52,585 bases of DNA from Acinetobacter silvestris (GTDB lineage: Bacteria; Pseudomonadota; Gammaproteobacteria; Pseudomonadales; Moraxellaceae): NCBI RefSeq assembly GCF_002135235.1, contig NZ_NEGB01000013.1, forward strand, positions 1-52,585, read 5' to 3'. Made by a program: the position numbers and the translations under genes. Of the stretch, positions 9,210 to 20,852 are shown piece by piece; position 1 is the stretch's first letter; each line of letters begins with the position of its first letter. Below the pieces are notes generated by a model. The model was given only the letters and a program-made list of their open reading frames with translations. It ran no database searches and was not told the DNA's origin.

Positions 9210-9994
9210 ATAACACCATCACCAATCGACAAGGAAAAACCTTATCTATTCAAATTGAAGGTTTAGATAATGCACCTGTACTGATTTTCTCGAATTCTTT
9301 AGGCACTGATAAAGGCATGTGGGATCCACAAGCCGTATATTTTAAAGATAAATATACAGTGGTGCGTTATGACACGCGTGGTCATGGCAAAAGCGATGTC
9401 ATTGATGACACAACCTTAGCCAATTTAGGCGAAGATGTGATTGATATTATGGATGCCTTAAATATTCAACAAGCACATTTTTGTGGTATTTCCATGGGTG
9501 GTCTTACTGCACTGTGGCTTGGATTAAATGCACCTGATCGTTTCAAGACGATTACAGTTGCCAATTCCGCTGCAAAAATTGGTCAGCTAGATGCATGGAT
9601 AAGCCGTGCGGATACCGTTGAAAAAAATGGTGTAGCTGATTTAGTTAACACCACACATAGCCGTTGGTTTAGCGATCAATTTGACTATCAGCACAATGCA
9701 TTAGCACAGCAAACTATTCGCAGTTTAGCTTTGACACCTGCAAAGGGTTATGCAAATTCCTGTCGTGCTTTGGCTTATGCTGATGTTCGAGCTGAATTGC
9801 CTGAATTGAAAATTCCAACATTATTAATATGTGGAGCTCAAGATCCAGTGACTACGATTGAAGATGGTGAGTTTATTCGTGGTCAGCTACAAAATTCTGA
9901 GCTTGTCGTTATAGAAGCTTCGCACTTATCAAATATTGAATGTCCGGATATATTTAGTCAGGAATTAGAGATATTTGTTTATAAAAATCAGTAG
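9206..9994 (+). CDS. pcaD: 3-oxoadipate enol-lactonase
   Basis: This 262-residue alpha/beta hydrolase opens 3-oxoadipate enol-lactone to 3-oxoadipate. The nucleophile elbow CGISMGG places the serine at residue 96, and VIEASHLSNIE holds the presumed catalytic histidine. RYDTRGHGKSD is the usual oxyanion-side motif. The start is GTG overlapping the pcaB stop, with AAAGGAG just upstream. It is fused neither to PcaC nor to PcaL, as is usual in Acinetobacter. Confidence 0.94.
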   Translation: MNNTITNRQGKTLSIQIEGLDNAPVLIFSNSLGTDKGMWDPQAVYFKDKYTVVRYDTRGHGKSDVIDDTTLANLGEDVIDIMDALNIQQAHFCGISMGGLTALWLGLNAPDRFKTITVANSAAKIGQLDAWISRADTVEKNGVADLVNTTHSRWFSDQFDYQHNALAQQTIRSLALTPAKGYANSCRALAYADVRAELPELKIPTLLICGAQDPVTTIEDGEFIRGQLQNSELVVIEASHLSNIECPDIFSQELEIFVYKNQ

Positions 9995-10036
9995 ATTAGT
10001 AAAAAATTAAATGGATTTGGCCTTAAGGAGGCAACA

Positions 10037-11392
10037 ATGGCATCTCAGGATAGTTATACCTTAAAAAAAGGTATCGATGCCCAAGCATTAATTAATAACG
10101 CACCATTTTCAATGTATCAATGGATGATTGCAATTATCTGTTTTTTAATTGTTTTTGTGGATGGTATTGATACTGCGGCGATGGGTTTTATTGCGCCAGC
10201 ATTGGCTCAAGATTGGGGTGTTGAAAAATCTCAATTAGGTCCAGTGATGAGTGCAGCACTCGGGGGCATGATTTTTGGTGCGTTATTTTCAGGGCCAATG
10301 GCTGACCGTTTTGGACGGAAAATCGTTTTAGCAATTTCGATGCTTGTTTTTGGTGGTTTTACATTGGCTTGCGCTTACGCTAGTTCACTCGATCATTTGG
10401 TTATTTTTAGACTTTTAACTGGTATTGGTCTGGGTGCAGCAATGCCCAATGCAGCGACGTTATTTTCAGAATATTGCCCTGCACGGAAACGTTCATTACT
10501 TGTGACCTGTATGTTCTGTGGCTATAACTTAGGAATGGCAATTGGTGGCTTTTTAAGTAGCTGGTTAATTCCAACTTTTGGTTGGCAAAGTTTATTTTTA
10601 GTGGGTGGTTGGGCACCATTAATTCTGATGTTGTTGGTCATTTTCTGTTTGCCTGAGTCGTATCGTTATTTGATTGTTAAAGGTCAGAGCAACGATAAAG
10701 TCAAAAAAATATTAACTCATATTGCACCATTGCAAGTTCAGCATATTACAGAATTTCATGTACCTGAAGAAAAAAATGAAACTGCAAATAAAAAATCAGT
10801 ACTGAGCATATTGTTTTCAAAATCATATGTCAAAGGTACGGTTTTATTGTGGTTCACATACTTTATGGGTCTCATTATTATTTATTTGCTTACCAGTTGG
10901 TTACCAACGTTGATGCGTGAAAGTGGTGCCACGATGGAGCGTGCGGCATTTATTGGTGGCTTATTCCAGCTTGGTGGTGTCGTTAGTGCCTTATTTATTG
11001 GCTGGGCAATGGATCGATTTAATCCAAATCGTGTTATTGCCAGCTTCTATTTTTTAGCCGGTATTTTTGCTTGCATTGTTGGGCAAAGTTTAGGAAATTC
11101 AACATTGCTTGCCATTTTTGTTTTATGTGCAGGTATGGCAGCGAATGGTGCTCAGACTGCAATGCCAGTACTGAGTGCACGCTTCTATCCAACGCAATGT
11201 CGTGCAACAGGTGTGGCATGGATGTCGGGAATTGGTCGTTTCGGTGCTGTCTTTGGTGCGTGGATTGGTGCTGTATTGCTTGGCAACCATTGGTCGTTCA
11301 GTTCGATTTTAAGTTTATTACTGATTCCTGCAACGGCTGCTGCACTTGCCATTCTTATTAAATCATTCGTTGCTCATACAGATGCAACTTAA
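10037..11392 (+). CDS. pcaK: Aromatic acid MFS transporter PcaK
   Basis: This 451-residue permease of the aromatic acid:H+ symporter branch of the major facilitator superfamily has about twelve hydrophobic segments. Diagnostic stretches are DGIDTAAMGFIAPAL in helix 1 and GPMADRFGRK in the loop between helices 2 and 3. It should import protocatechuate and 4-hydroxybenzoate through the inner membrane. AAGGAGG precedes the ATG. It sits inside the operon between pcaD and pcaC as in ADP1, while HcaK at 28507 is a second member of the family. Confidence 0.93.
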   Translation: MASQDSYTLKKGIDAQALINNAPFSMYQWMIAIICFLIVFVDGIDTAAMGFIAPALAQDWGVEKSQLGPVMSAALGGMIFGALFSGPMADRFGRKIVLAISMLVFGGFTLACAYASSLDHLVIFRLLTGIGLGAAMPNAATLFSEYCPARKRSLLVTCMFCGYNLGMAIGGFLSSWLIPTFGWQSLFLVGGWAPLILMLLVIFCLPESYRYLIVKGQSNDKVKKILTHIAPLQVQHITEFHVPEEKNETANKKSVLSILFSKSYVKGTVLLWFTYFMGLIIIYLLTSWLPTLMRESGATMERAAFIGGLFQLGGVVSALFIGWAMDRFNPNRVIASFYFLAGIFACIVGQSLGNSTLLAIFVLCAGMAANGAQTAMPVLSARFYPTQCRATGVAWMSGIGRFGAVFGAWIGAVLLGNHWSFSSILSLLLIPATAAALAILIKSFVAHTDAT

Positions 11393-11404
11393 GGGGTATT
11401 CATT

Positions 11405-11812
11405 ATGAATGACGAAGAACGTTATACACAAGGTATACAAGTTCGTACTGAAGTATTAGGCGAAAAGCATGTCGGGCGATCTTTAGAAAATTTAAATGAT
11501 TTTAATGAAGATTTTCAAAATTTTATTAGTCGTTTTGCTTGGGGGGAAGTGTGGTCACGCCCAGGTATGCCACGTCATACCCGTAGTTTAGTGACGATTG
11601 CCATCCTATTGGCACTCGGCAGAAATGATGAATTACGTATGCATATTCGTGCGTGTTTCAACAATGGCGTGACCAAAGAAGATTTAAAAGAACTTTTTAT
11701 GCATTCTTCTTTATATGCAGGTTTACCTGCTGCCAATGCAGCGATGCATATGGCTGAAGAAATTTTTGAAGAAATGGGTATTGCACCTAAGAAAATTGTG
11801 GAAGACCAATAA
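11405..11812 (+). CDS. pcaC: 4-carboxymuconolactone decarboxylase
   Basis: This 135-residue enzyme decarboxylates gamma-carboxymuconolactone to the enol-lactone used by PcaD. The family core PGMPRHTRSLVTIAILLALGR and ELRMHIRACFNNGVT is present at about residues 56-90. Length is normal for the standalone form. It is 12 bp behind pcaK with AAGGGG upstream, and pcaH follows after 21 bp. Confidence 0.94.
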   Translation: MNDEERYTQGIQVRTEVLGEKHVGRSLENLNDFNEDFQNFISRFAWGEVWSRPGMPRHTRSLVTIAILLALGRNDELRMHIRACFNNGVTKEDLKELFMHSSLYAGLPAANAAMHMAEEIFEEMGIAPKKIVEDQ

Positions 11813-11821
11813 GATATTTAA

Positions 11822-12559
<738 letters not shown>

Positions 12560-12576
12560 GGGATGGAGTATAAAAA

Positions 12577-13206
12577 ATGAAAGGTTGGAATTTTGAAGAA
12601 TTACGTGAAACCCCATCTCAAACAGGTGGCCCATACGTCCATATTGGCTTATTGCCTAAACAGGCAGGCATTGAAGTATTTGATCATAACTTTAATAACG
12701 ATCTGGTTGAAAATAATCCGCAAGGTCAGCGCATTCGTTTAGAAGGTCAAGTCTTTGATGGCATTGGCGTACCTTTACGTGATGTTTTGGTGGAAATTTG
12801 GCAGGCAGATGCCAATGGCGTTTATCCAAGCCAAGCAGATTTCCAAAACAAAGTAGCGGATGTTAATTTCCATGGTTGGGGGCGTGCGGGTGCAGACTTT
12901 AAAACCGGTATTTGGCATTTTGACACCATTAAACCAGGTAGTGTCCCAGGTCGTAATGCATCAGTTCAAGCACCGCATATTAATTTGATCATTTTTGCTC
13001 GCGGAATTAACACGGGTTTAAATACTCGTGTTTACTTTGAAGATGAAAGTGAGGCGAATGCTAAAGACCCAGTAATCAACAGCATTGAATGGGAACCACG
13101 TCGTCAAACCTTAATTGCCAAACGTGAAGAACGTGATGGTGAAGTGGTTTACCGTTTTGATATTTATATTCAAGGTGACAAAGAAACTGTTTTCTTAGAC
13201 ATCTGA
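12577..13206 (+). CDS. pcaG: Protocatechuate 3,4-dioxygenase alpha subunit
   Basis: This 209-residue alpha subunit of protocatechuate 3,4-dioxygenase has the same intradiol fold as PcaH (VEIWQADANGVYPS, FDTIKPGSVPGR, APHINLIIFARG) but lacks the paired iron histidines, as expected. It helps to build the active-site cleft. It is the last gene of the operon. In ADP1 qui genes follow pcaG, but here there is only a terminator region and then pobR. Confidence 0.95.
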   Translation: MKGWNFEELRETPSQTGGPYVHIGLLPKQAGIEVFDHNFNNDLVENNPQGQRIRLEGQVFDGIGVPLRDVLVEIWQADANGVYPSQADFQNKVADVNFHGWGRAGADFKTGIWHFDTIKPGSVPGRNASVQAPHINLIIFARGINTGLNTRVYFEDESEANAKDPVINSIEWEPRRQTLIAKREERDGEVVYRFDIYIQGDKETVFLDI

Positions 13207-13228
13207 TTCAGAAAAATCAATTTAAGAT

Positions 13229-13260
13229 ATTCGGCAGTCGTGTTTTTAGCACTGCCGAAT
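13229..13260. terminator. Hairpin after pcaG
   Basis: ATTCGGCAGT (13229-13238) and ACTGCCGAAT (13251-13260) form a perfect 10-bp stem 22 bases after the pcaG stop. No T run follows, so it may act as a message-end stabiliser, with the next hairpin ending transcription. Confidence 0.6.
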
Positions 13261-13297
13261 TACAGGGAAGAATAACGGTAAATCTCAATCAATTTAC

Positions 13298-13326
13298 AAA
13301 AAAGGATGCTGAGTAGCATCTTTTTT
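13298..13326. terminator. Rho-independent terminator of the pca operon
   Basis: GATGCT and AGCATC pair around GAGT, flanked by six A residues before and six T residues after, so it can work in both directions. From here to 13552 I see only a 65-codon open frame without ribosome site or recognisable sequence. Confidence 0.75.
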
Positions 13327-13552
13327 AATTACTTTGGTTTTAGTAAATGCAGATATAGTTACATTTAGTATTTATTTATTCGATTTCACTGAAAATATAA
13401 CGATCACAATATCATCTACTAATAACCTCCAGTTACCATGCTCAGACGAATATATTAATCAATCCGCAGGTGGGAAAGGTTTGATATGTATGGTTACTAG
13501 TTTTAGTTTGGGTAATGACATCGAAATATAAGAGCTTAAAAGCTCATTTAAA

Positions 13553-14362
13553 CTATAACATCGCTCTCATTTCAGATGCTGTATTTTGTAATAAAGGTAA
13601 AATTTGGTTCGTTAAGTATTCGGTTGAAGCTTTATTTTTTTGAACAATACAATTTAATGCCGCAATATGTTCTCCTTTTGAATTTATAACAGGCACAGCA
13701 AGCGCCATAATTCCTAATTCATGTTCGTCACTCGAGAGGCAATAATCTTGTAGTGAAATCTGTTTTAAAAGATCTAAAAAAATAACTTTATCTGTCGTTG
13801 TATAAGAGGTGAGTCGTTTTAATCCGTATCGTTCTAACCAGTTGATTTGTTCCAGTTCACTTAATGATGCTAATAATACTTTTCCAGTCGACGTTGCATG
13901 TGCTGGAAGGCGATTGCCTAAATGCATGCCGTAAGGGCTGATTCGTAAGTTTTCTTGTTGCGGTAAATAACTTCGTGCAATAGGAACAACTTCGCTTTCA
14001 TCCAATATCACTAATGAAAAAGTTAATGTGGTTTGTACACATAATAAATTTAAAATGGGTTGTGCAATTTTTGAAAGATGAGAGGAATTTAGAAAGGCAC
14101 TTGAAAAGCGTAAAACCTTATGCGTAAGCCAATAAAAATGTTCATCACTATCAAGATAACCTAAAAATTTTAAAGTTCTTAGATACCTTCGAGCCGCGGT
14201 GCGACTTAATTGGGTTTTTTCTGCAATTTGAGTCACATTCAGTTTTTGGCGTTCAACTCCAAAAGCCTCTAATAAGCTTAATCCTTTGGCAAATGAAATG
14301 ATGTAGTCATCTTCTTTAATCAATTCATTTGTATCCATACTTTTTAAATAGCTATTCATCAA
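13553..14362 (-). CDS. pobR: PobR, IclR-family activator of pobA
   Basis: This 269-residue IclR-family regulator has a winged helix (IISFAKGLSLLEAFGVERQKLNVTQIAEK…LSRTAARRYLRTL) and an effector domain with HLGNRLPAHATSTGKVLL. The sequence is very close to what I know of ADP1 PobR/PcaU, and the divergent position beside pobA identifies it as PobR, which responds to 4-hydroxybenzoate. The first two codons are ATG ATG, so the start may shift by one codon. Effector and target are inferred from homology and position. Confidence 0.9.
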   Translation of the reverse strand: MMNSYLKSMDTNELIKEDDYIISFAKGLSLLEAFGVERQKLNVTQIAEKTQLSRTAARRYLRTLKFLGYLDSDEHFYWLTHKVLRFSSAFLNSSHLSKIAQPILNLLCVQTTLTFSLVILDESEVVPIARSYLPQQENLRISPYGMHLGNRLPAHATSTGKVLLASLSELEQINWLERYGLKRLTSYTTTDKVIFLDLLKQISLQDYCLSSDEHELGIMALAVPVINSKGEHIAALNCIVQKNKASTEYLTNQILPLLQNTASEMRAML

Positions 14363-14383
14363 AGACTTCCTGCTTGATATATT

Positions 14384-14404
14384 TTTGTCCGCTTTGCGGT
14401 CAAA
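14384..14404. promoter_or_regulatory. Candidate PobR operator
   Basis: Arms TTTGTCCGC (14384-14392) and GCGGTCAAA (14396-14404) are inverted copies with one mismatch around TTT. The site lies about 90 bp before pobA and just upstream of pobR, as expected for the shared control region. Confidence 0.65.
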
Positions 14405-14491
14405 AGTAACACATTTCGGTACATTTCACATCTGGCTTATAGCTTGGCATGAGTAAAAAAACTAACTTAACCATCAGTATATGGAGGTTAA

Positions 14492-15700
<1,209 letters not shown>

Positions 15701-15740
15701 TACAAAAAAAGAAAGTAAATCATAGTTTTGATGTGTAGAC

Positions 15741-15773
15741 GGGTTTTATTACAGCTATTTTGTCATAAAACCC
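15741..15773. terminator. Hairpin after pobA
   Basis: GGGTTTTAT (15741-15749) and ATAAAACCC (15765-15773) form a 9-bp stem in the 109-bp gap before the next gene. There is no clear T run. Confidence 0.45.
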
Positions 15774-15809
15774 AAGAAATTTAATTTATAAAACAAGGAC
15801 GTTTAAAAC

Positions 15810-16700
15810 ATGGATGTAAAGTATTTAAAAACATTATCTAAGCTAGCACTATGTATAGTATCTATGAGTTGCTTTGCTAATGAGGAAGAAAATAATGGCT
15901 TTAAAGTTTCTGGAAATATATCAGCCGTATCCGCTTATATTAATCGAGGAGCGACCAGTGATCCAGAAAATGATAATGCAACTATTCAGACGACTTTAAA
16001 GTTTGATTATAAAAACTTTTACTTTGTATATTTTAATTCAAAACTTGGATATTCATTTAGTGAAATTCAAAATAATGAAAAATTATACTTATTGGCTGAA
16101 AGTAATATTAATAGCAATATCAATCCGAATATTTCTGAAGAAGAATATTTGAAAGCGCTGGAAAGTGAATATAAAAAATTGTCTTTAAACTCAAAAAAAG
16201 CATCTACATTTAGCTATTATGAGAATGATTTTATTTTTGGTTATGAAAATAATTATAAAAAACTGAATTATGATCTAAATTTAAAATACTTATATTATTC
16301 AGAAGCTGATCATACTGGTGGTGTGGAAGCTGGCTTATCGCTTAAATATCCAATTAGAGAAGATAAGGATAGGATGGGGATCAGCGTTGAGACCTATTTA
16401 AATGATGTTTATTATATGAATAAGGGTGATACATATATGGAGTTTAATTATGAAAATATTTTGGCGCCAAGTTATTATTTGAATTTATATGCTGGATTTT
16501 CATATTTTAAAGAAGATGGAAAATATGTAAAGGATTCAACAGAAGATTTTGTATTTAAACATGCGACTATAGAGATTGCTCACTCCTTAGATGAAAAAGA
16601 GCAGTTTTTTGGCTGGATGCAATATATTATTGGAGGGAAAGATCGTTTTAGCGACAGTCAAAAGAATATGGTAGTAGCAGGGTTAAGTTATAATTTTTAG
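15810..16700 (+). CDS. TorF-family putative outer-membrane porin
   Basis: This exported protein of 296 residues has a signal peptide at about residues 1-23 (cleavage after SCFA). The following VSGNISAVSAYINRGATSD resembles the start of the TorF/TIGR02001 group of putative outer-membrane channels. Many aromatic residues alternate and the C-terminus ends VAGLSYNF with a final phenylalanine, as in beta-barrel proteins. It lies 56 bp before an exported amidohydrolase and probably shares its transcript, so I infer a role in substrate entry. Substrate unknown. A is abundant and GC is low. Confidence 0.7.
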   Translation: MDVKYLKTLSKLALCIVSMSCFANEEENNGFKVSGNISAVSAYINRGATSDPENDNATIQTTLKFDYKNFYFVYFNSKLGYSFSEIQNNEKLYLLAESNINSNINPNISEEEYLKALESEYKKLSLNSKKASTFSYYENDFIFGYENNYKKLNYDLNLKYLYYSEADHTGGVEAGLSLKYPIREDKDRMGISVETYLNDVYYMNKGDTYMEFNYENILAPSYYLNLYAGFSYFKEDGKYVKDSTEDFVFKHATIEIAHSLDEKEQFFGWMQYIIGGKDRFSDSQKNMVVAGLSYNF

Positions 16701-16756
16701 TTCAAATTTATTTAATTTTTTGTGTATTTATAAGTAGATGATGAAGGAATTTGGTC

Positions 16757-18514
16757 ATGATGTTGAATTTTAAAAGTGGTATTTTGGCACTCAGTATAAG
16801 TGCATTATTAACAAGCACAGCTTGGGCGAAAAATGGTATTGATAGTATTTATTTAAATGGAAAAATTTATACTGCAAAAGACAATGTGCCTTTACAGCAA
16901 GCGATTGCAATTTCTAGCGATGGAAAAATTGTCAGTGTAGGCAGTAATACAGAAATTAAAAAAATAGCTGATTCAGATACGAAAGTTTATGATCTAGGGA
17001 ATAAAATATTAATGCCTGGACTCATTGATAGCCACATCCATGCTTTGGCTACAGGTGTAGAAATGGTATTGGCTACACTTGATGATGAAGGTGAAATAGA
17101 TATAAAAGCTGTAGAAAAACAGCTTAGACAAGCTCAGCAAGATGGTACGGGTATGGCTGGGGATGTCTTAATTCTAAATGGTTTATCTTCTGAATACTGG
17201 AAATTAACGGATCAGTTATCTGAGGTGTTTAATCAAAATGAATGGAAGAATTTACCTATTGCATTGATTGGTAGTGATCATCATACGGCTTGGGCAAATC
17301 AAGCATTACTAAAAAAAGCTGGAGTTAATTCAAATTTTGTTAAAAGTCTTTCAGCAGAAAATATACAAAATATTACGCATAATAAGAAGTTCGAACCTAC
17401 AGGCTTTTTAGTGGATTCAGGTTGGGATATTGTCAGTGAAAAGATCCCTCCGCTATCGCATGATTTAATGTATAAGGGGTCAAAAGAAGCTGTAAGCTAT
17501 TATAATAGTCTAGGACTGACTGCTTGGTTAGATATTGCTGCAAATGCAAGTCCTCTTCAGGGTATTTTTAATATTAAAAATACCGAAAACACATTGGGGA
17601 TGATTCCAATGTATAAAGAACTGTCTGAAAAAGGCAAGTTAAGCGCTCGTGTTTCAGGATTACACGTTATTAATTCAAAAAGTACCCCGAAGGTTTTTGA
17701 TACGCTTGATGGCATTAATAGTAAGTATAAAAATATTAATAATTTTAATTTAATTGGTGTGAAAGTATTTGCGGACGGTGTGTTGGAATATCCTGCGCAA
17801 TCTGCTGCATTATTGGGACAATATTCAAATACTAAAAAGAGTGGAAATTTGTTGTTTGATCCACAAATTTTTAAAACAGTTGTAGATGAAGCCGATCGTC
17901 GAAATATGTTGGTACATATCCATGCGATTGGAGATAAAGCTGTACGTGAATCTTTAAATGCTTTTGAATATGCAAGATCCAAACGTCAAAGTCATATACC
18001 GCACTCTATTACACATCTACAACTGGTAGATCCTTCAGACTATAGCCGCTTTAAGCAGAATAATATTATCGCATCTATGCAGTTGGCATGGGCGTATGAA
18101 GATGGTCTTAATAAAGAGCTTGTGAAACCTTATATTAGTGAGACAACTTATAAAGGTATGTATCCTGCGCATTCATTATTAAAAAATGGAGCAATTATTG
18201 CTGGAGCGAGCGATGCCCCTGTTTCAACAGCCAATCCTTTTATCGCAATGGCTACGGCAATTACACGAATTGGTGAGGATGGAGGATATTTAAATACAAA
18301 CGAGGCAATAGATCGTGATTCAGTATTTAAAGCGTATACGATTAATGCTGCAAAAGCGCTTTCTTTAGATCAACAAATAGGGACGCTTGAAGCTGGGAAA
18401 AAAGCCGATATGATTTTAGTCGATCGAGATATTTTTACTGTTTCGCCAGAAAAATTGGCTGAAACAAAAGTGCTATGGACGATGTTTGATGGTAAAAAGG
18501 TATATCAGCAATAA
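16757..18514 (+). CDS. Exported YtcJ-like amidohydrolase, copy 1
   Basis: This metal-dependent hydrolase of the Amidohydro_3/YtcJ group has about 585 residues and a signal peptide ending near TSTAWA, so it acts in the periplasm. Metal-binding elements are GLIDSHIHAL, HIHAIGDKAV and the aspartate in GASDAPVSTANP. The C-terminal IGTLEAGKKADMILVDRD closes the composite beta domain. The ATG at 16757 follows AAGGA at good distance; a TTG at 16751 is less likely. A paralogue, identical at roughly three quarters of positions by eye, lies at 31709. The natural substrate cannot be read from the sequence. I infer an amide or ester conjugate that yields an aromatic acid. Confidence 0.85.
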   Translation: MMLNFKSGILALSISALLTSTAWAKNGIDSIYLNGKIYTAKDNVPLQQAIAISSDGKIVSVGSNTEIKKIADSDTKVYDLGNKILMPGLIDSHIHALATGVEMVLATLDDEGEIDIKAVEKQLRQAQQDGTGMAGDVLILNGLSSEYWKLTDQLSEVFNQNEWKNLPIALIGSDHHTAWANQALLKKAGVNSNFVKSLSAENIQNITHNKKFEPTGFLVDSGWDIVSEKIPPLSHDLMYKGSKEAVSYYNSLGLTAWLDIAANASPLQGIFNIKNTENTLGMIPMYKELSEKGKLSARVSGLHVINSKSTPKVFDTLDGINSKYKNINNFNLIGVKVFADGVLEYPAQSAALLGQYSNTKKSGNLLFDPQIFKTVVDEADRRNMLVHIHAIGDKAVRESLNAFEYARSKRQSHIPHSITHLQLVDPSDYSRFKQNNIIASMQLAWAYEDGLNKELVKPYISETTYKGMYPAHSLLKNGAIIAGASDAPVSTANPFIAMATAITRIGEDGGYLNTNEAIDRDSVFKAYTINAAKALSLDQQIGTLEAGKKADMILVDRDIFTVSPEKLAETKVLWTMFDGKKVYQQ

Positions 18515-18547
18515 TTTTCCATTGTAACGATAATATTTCACCCATAA

Positions 18548-18581
18548 AAAAGCCCATTATTGAATTCAATAATGGGCTTTT
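18548..18581. terminator. Bidirectional terminator between convergent genes
   Basis: A perfect 34-bp palindrome centred on GAATTC has arms AAAAGCCCATTATTG and CAATAATGGGCTTTT. It lies between the convergent amidohydrolase and efflux genes and has A and T runs on both sides. Confidence 0.9.
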
Positions 18582-18608
18582 AAAATTGTTAATATCGTGT
18601 TTATTGGC

Positions 18609-20093
18609 TCATTGTTTATGGGCTTGCTTCGATAAGGCCCAATAGATAAATAGAGACAGAATAAAGAACAGCCCACCAGCAATTCCAAGTACTTGGCTAT
18701 GTGACTGTGTAAAAGCTTGGGCTGCTGCATTTTTTAAACTATGCATCAGAGATGGATCTAATTGCTGAGCAACTTGCATTGCTTCACCAATTGAAGCACT
18801 GGCAGCAACACTTATTTCGACTGGAAGTGTGGTGGGAAGGACTATCGCTTGTGTATAAAAGAAAGAAAGCATTAATCCGAAGATGGTGATTCCCAAACCA
18901 GCACCAAGTTCATAAGCCATACCTTCAATTGCACCAGCAGCTGTAGCTTTATTCGCTGGAACAGATGACATGATGGCAGCAGTTGAAGATAAGAGAGCAA
19001 TTTCAACACTAATTCCCATAATAACCATCCATGCCCATGCTTGAATGTGCTGTGTATCAAAATTGGTCATGGCTAGCCCCCAGAAACTGGCTGCGCACAT
19101 CAGCATTCCGACGGTTGCTACAGGACGCAACTGATATTTGTTCATCAATAAACTGGCAAATGGTCCACCTATACTGATGGCAATCATAAATGGCAGAATG
19201 AATAAACCTGCTTCAAGTGGCGAATACCCATATACAAATTGTAATTCCTGTGAGAGTAGAAGTTCAAAACCAACCAATGCAATCATCGCCACAATAGCCA
19301 TGACGATACTGGTGGAAATGACAGGATGTTTTAATAAGGAAAAATCGATCATGGGTGTGCGTGAAGCCAATTGTTGACGAACAAAAAAGACCAATAAACT
19401 TAAACCAATAGCCAATATCAGCAATAACATGCTGTTAAATTGATGCATACTGGTTTTTACTGTATAGATAATCATTAAAATTGCAGTGACAAGAACCAAT
19501 GCTTGCATAAGATTTAAAGGCTGTGTTTTTTCACCTTTTTGTTTAGGAACAACGAATGTGGTTAAGAGCAACACTAAAATAATAATAGGCACGTTAATTA
19601 GGAATATCATGCCCCATTGGAAGTGTTCAAGAATGAATCCTCCGAGAAGTGGACCAAAGGCTGCACCACCACCACCCACAGTTCCCCATACACCTAAAGC
19701 GTAATTTCGTTCTTTTTTATCCAGAAAAGTATTTCTGAGGCCAGCTAATGTTGCTGGCAAAATCATGGCAGCACCGACACCTAGAAATGCACGAGCAGCA
19801 ATCAGCATTGCAGCAGATGAAGAAAATGCAGCTGCAAGAGAGGCTATACCGAAAATAGTCGCCCCTATGAGCATGAGTCGCTTAAAACCAATCCGATCAC
19901 CCAAAGCACCCATAGGTAAAATTAAACCCGCCATAATCAGGGAATAAATATCCATGACCCACAGTAATTCATTGCCTGACAATGACAACGCATCATTCAA
20001 CGAGGGAATGGCAACATGCAACACTGTGGCATCAATAGAGACGGGCAGATAAATCAATACGATGATTGCGAGAATCATCCATTTACGGTACAT
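18609..20093 (-). CDS. DHA2-family (14-helix) MFS efflux transporter
   Basis: This 494-residue major facilitator protein has about fourteen hydrophobic segments. The DHA2 markers are PVSIDATVLHVAIPSLNDAL in helix 1, GALGDRIGFKRLMLIG and the helix-5 motif GPLLGGFILEHFQWGMIFLIN. It resembles SmvA/QacA pumps that export cationic or amphipathic compounds. It is divergent from a TetR gene with two operator-like palindromes between them, so repression by that regulator is likely. In this context it may protect against toxic aromatic substrates or released amines, which is inference. Confidence 0.88.
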   Translation of the reverse strand: MYRKWMILAIIVLIYLPVSIDATVLHVAIPSLNDALSLSGNELLWVMDIYSLIMAGLILPMGALGDRIGFKRLMLIGATIFGIASLAAAFSSSAAMLIAARAFLGVGAAMILPATLAGLRNTFLDKKERNYALGVWGTVGGGGAAFGPLLGGFILEHFQWGMIFLINVPIIILVLLLTTFVVPKQKGEKTQPLNLMQALVLVTAILMIIYTVKTSMHQFNSMLLLILAIGLSLLVFFVRQQLASRTPMIDFSLLKHPVISTSIVMAIVAMIALVGFELLLSQELQFVYGYSPLEAGLFILPFMIAISIGGPFASLLMNKYQLRPVATVGMLMCAASFWGLAMTNFDTQHIQAWAWMVIMGISVEIALLSSTAAIMSSVPANKATAAGAIEGMAYELGAGLGITIFGLMLSFFYTQAIVLPTTLPVEISVAASASIGEAMQVAQQLDPSLMHSLKNAAAQAFTQSHSQVLGIAGGLFFILSLFIYWALSKQAHKQ

Positions 20094-20112
20094 ATTTCAC
20101 CTGATTTTAAAC

Positions 20113-20166
20113 TTGGACGGTTGTTCAATTTAGCGGGAGTATAACTTAACTTGAACGGATGTCCAA
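20113..20166. promoter_or_regulatory. Two TetR operator-like palindromes
   Basis: TTGGACGGTTGTTCAA (20113-20128) and TTGAACGGATGTCCAA (20151-20166) share the form TTGRAC-N4-GTYCAA. They fill the gap between the efflux gene and the divergent tetR gene. The same pattern is found at 31096-31111 next to the second TetR gene. Confidence 0.75.
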
Positions 20167-20210
20167 GTTTACATAGACTATGTCTTCGTAGAGTTTGGCA
20201 ATAATGGTTT

Positions 20211-20804
20211 ATGCACTATCTAAATCGGGAAGAGCGTCGAGAGATGATTTTAAATGTGGCGAAACAGCTCGCATTAAATGAAGGCTTTAATGCCATGACA
20301 GTTCGGCGTATTGCGACTGAAGCAAATGTATCGACAGGGCAAGTGCATCATCATTTTGCTTCATCATCACATCTAAAAGCAGAAGTATTTGTTCAGTTGA
20401 TGGATCAATTGAATGCTATCGAAAATGAAGTCGTTACCACGACTTGGTATGAGCGAATTTCACTATTGCTAGGTTGTGAAAATATTGAGCAAGTACAACC
20501 CTATTTACGTTTATGGAACGAAGCAGAAGTCTTGATTCAGCAAGATGAAGAAATAAAAAAAGCCTATAACATCACGATGGAAAGATGGCATCAGATGATT
20601 GTGAGCTTGATTGAGAAAGGCCTTGCTCAAAATGAATTTAAAATTTTAACTACCACGAATTGTCAGGATGTTGCATGGCGTTTAATCGCCTTTGTATGTG
20701 GTTTGGAGGGGATTTTTCAGCTTGGTTCAAAAGGGCTTACTGAAGATATGTTTAAACAGCATACGGAAATGATGATTCGTTTGGAGTTATTTAATAATGT
20801 TTAA
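20211..20804 (+). CDS. TetR-family repressor of the efflux gene
   Basis: This 197-residue TetR regulator has an N-terminal helix-turn-helix (REMILNVAKQLALNEGFNAMTVRRIATEANVSTGQVHHHF). The STGQVHHHF recognition helix is close to that of the TetR at 30495 and to SmvR-like repressors. The C-terminal ligand domain differs from that of its paralogue. No strong ribosome site is seen before the ATG. It probably controls itself and the divergent MFS gene through the palindromes at 20113 and 20151. The inducer is unknown. Confidence 0.88.
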   Translation: MHYLNREERREMILNVAKQLALNEGFNAMTVRRIATEANVSTGQVHHHFASSSHLKAEVFVQLMDQLNAIENEVVTTTWYERISLLLGCENIEQVQPYLRLWNEAEVLIQQDEEIKKAYNITMERWHQMIVSLIEKGLAQNEFKILTTTNCQDVAWRLIAFVCGLEGIFQLGSKGLTEDMFKQHTEMMIRLELFNNV

Positions 20805-20852
20805 TTTCTCATATTTTGGGAAACTGTGAGCACATTCTGCTTTAAGGTAGGG

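Noticed and set aside
13334..13531. 65-codon plus-strand frame between pcaG and pobR
   Set aside because: No ribosome site, no recognisable domain, and it starts directly after a terminator. Not supported as a gene.
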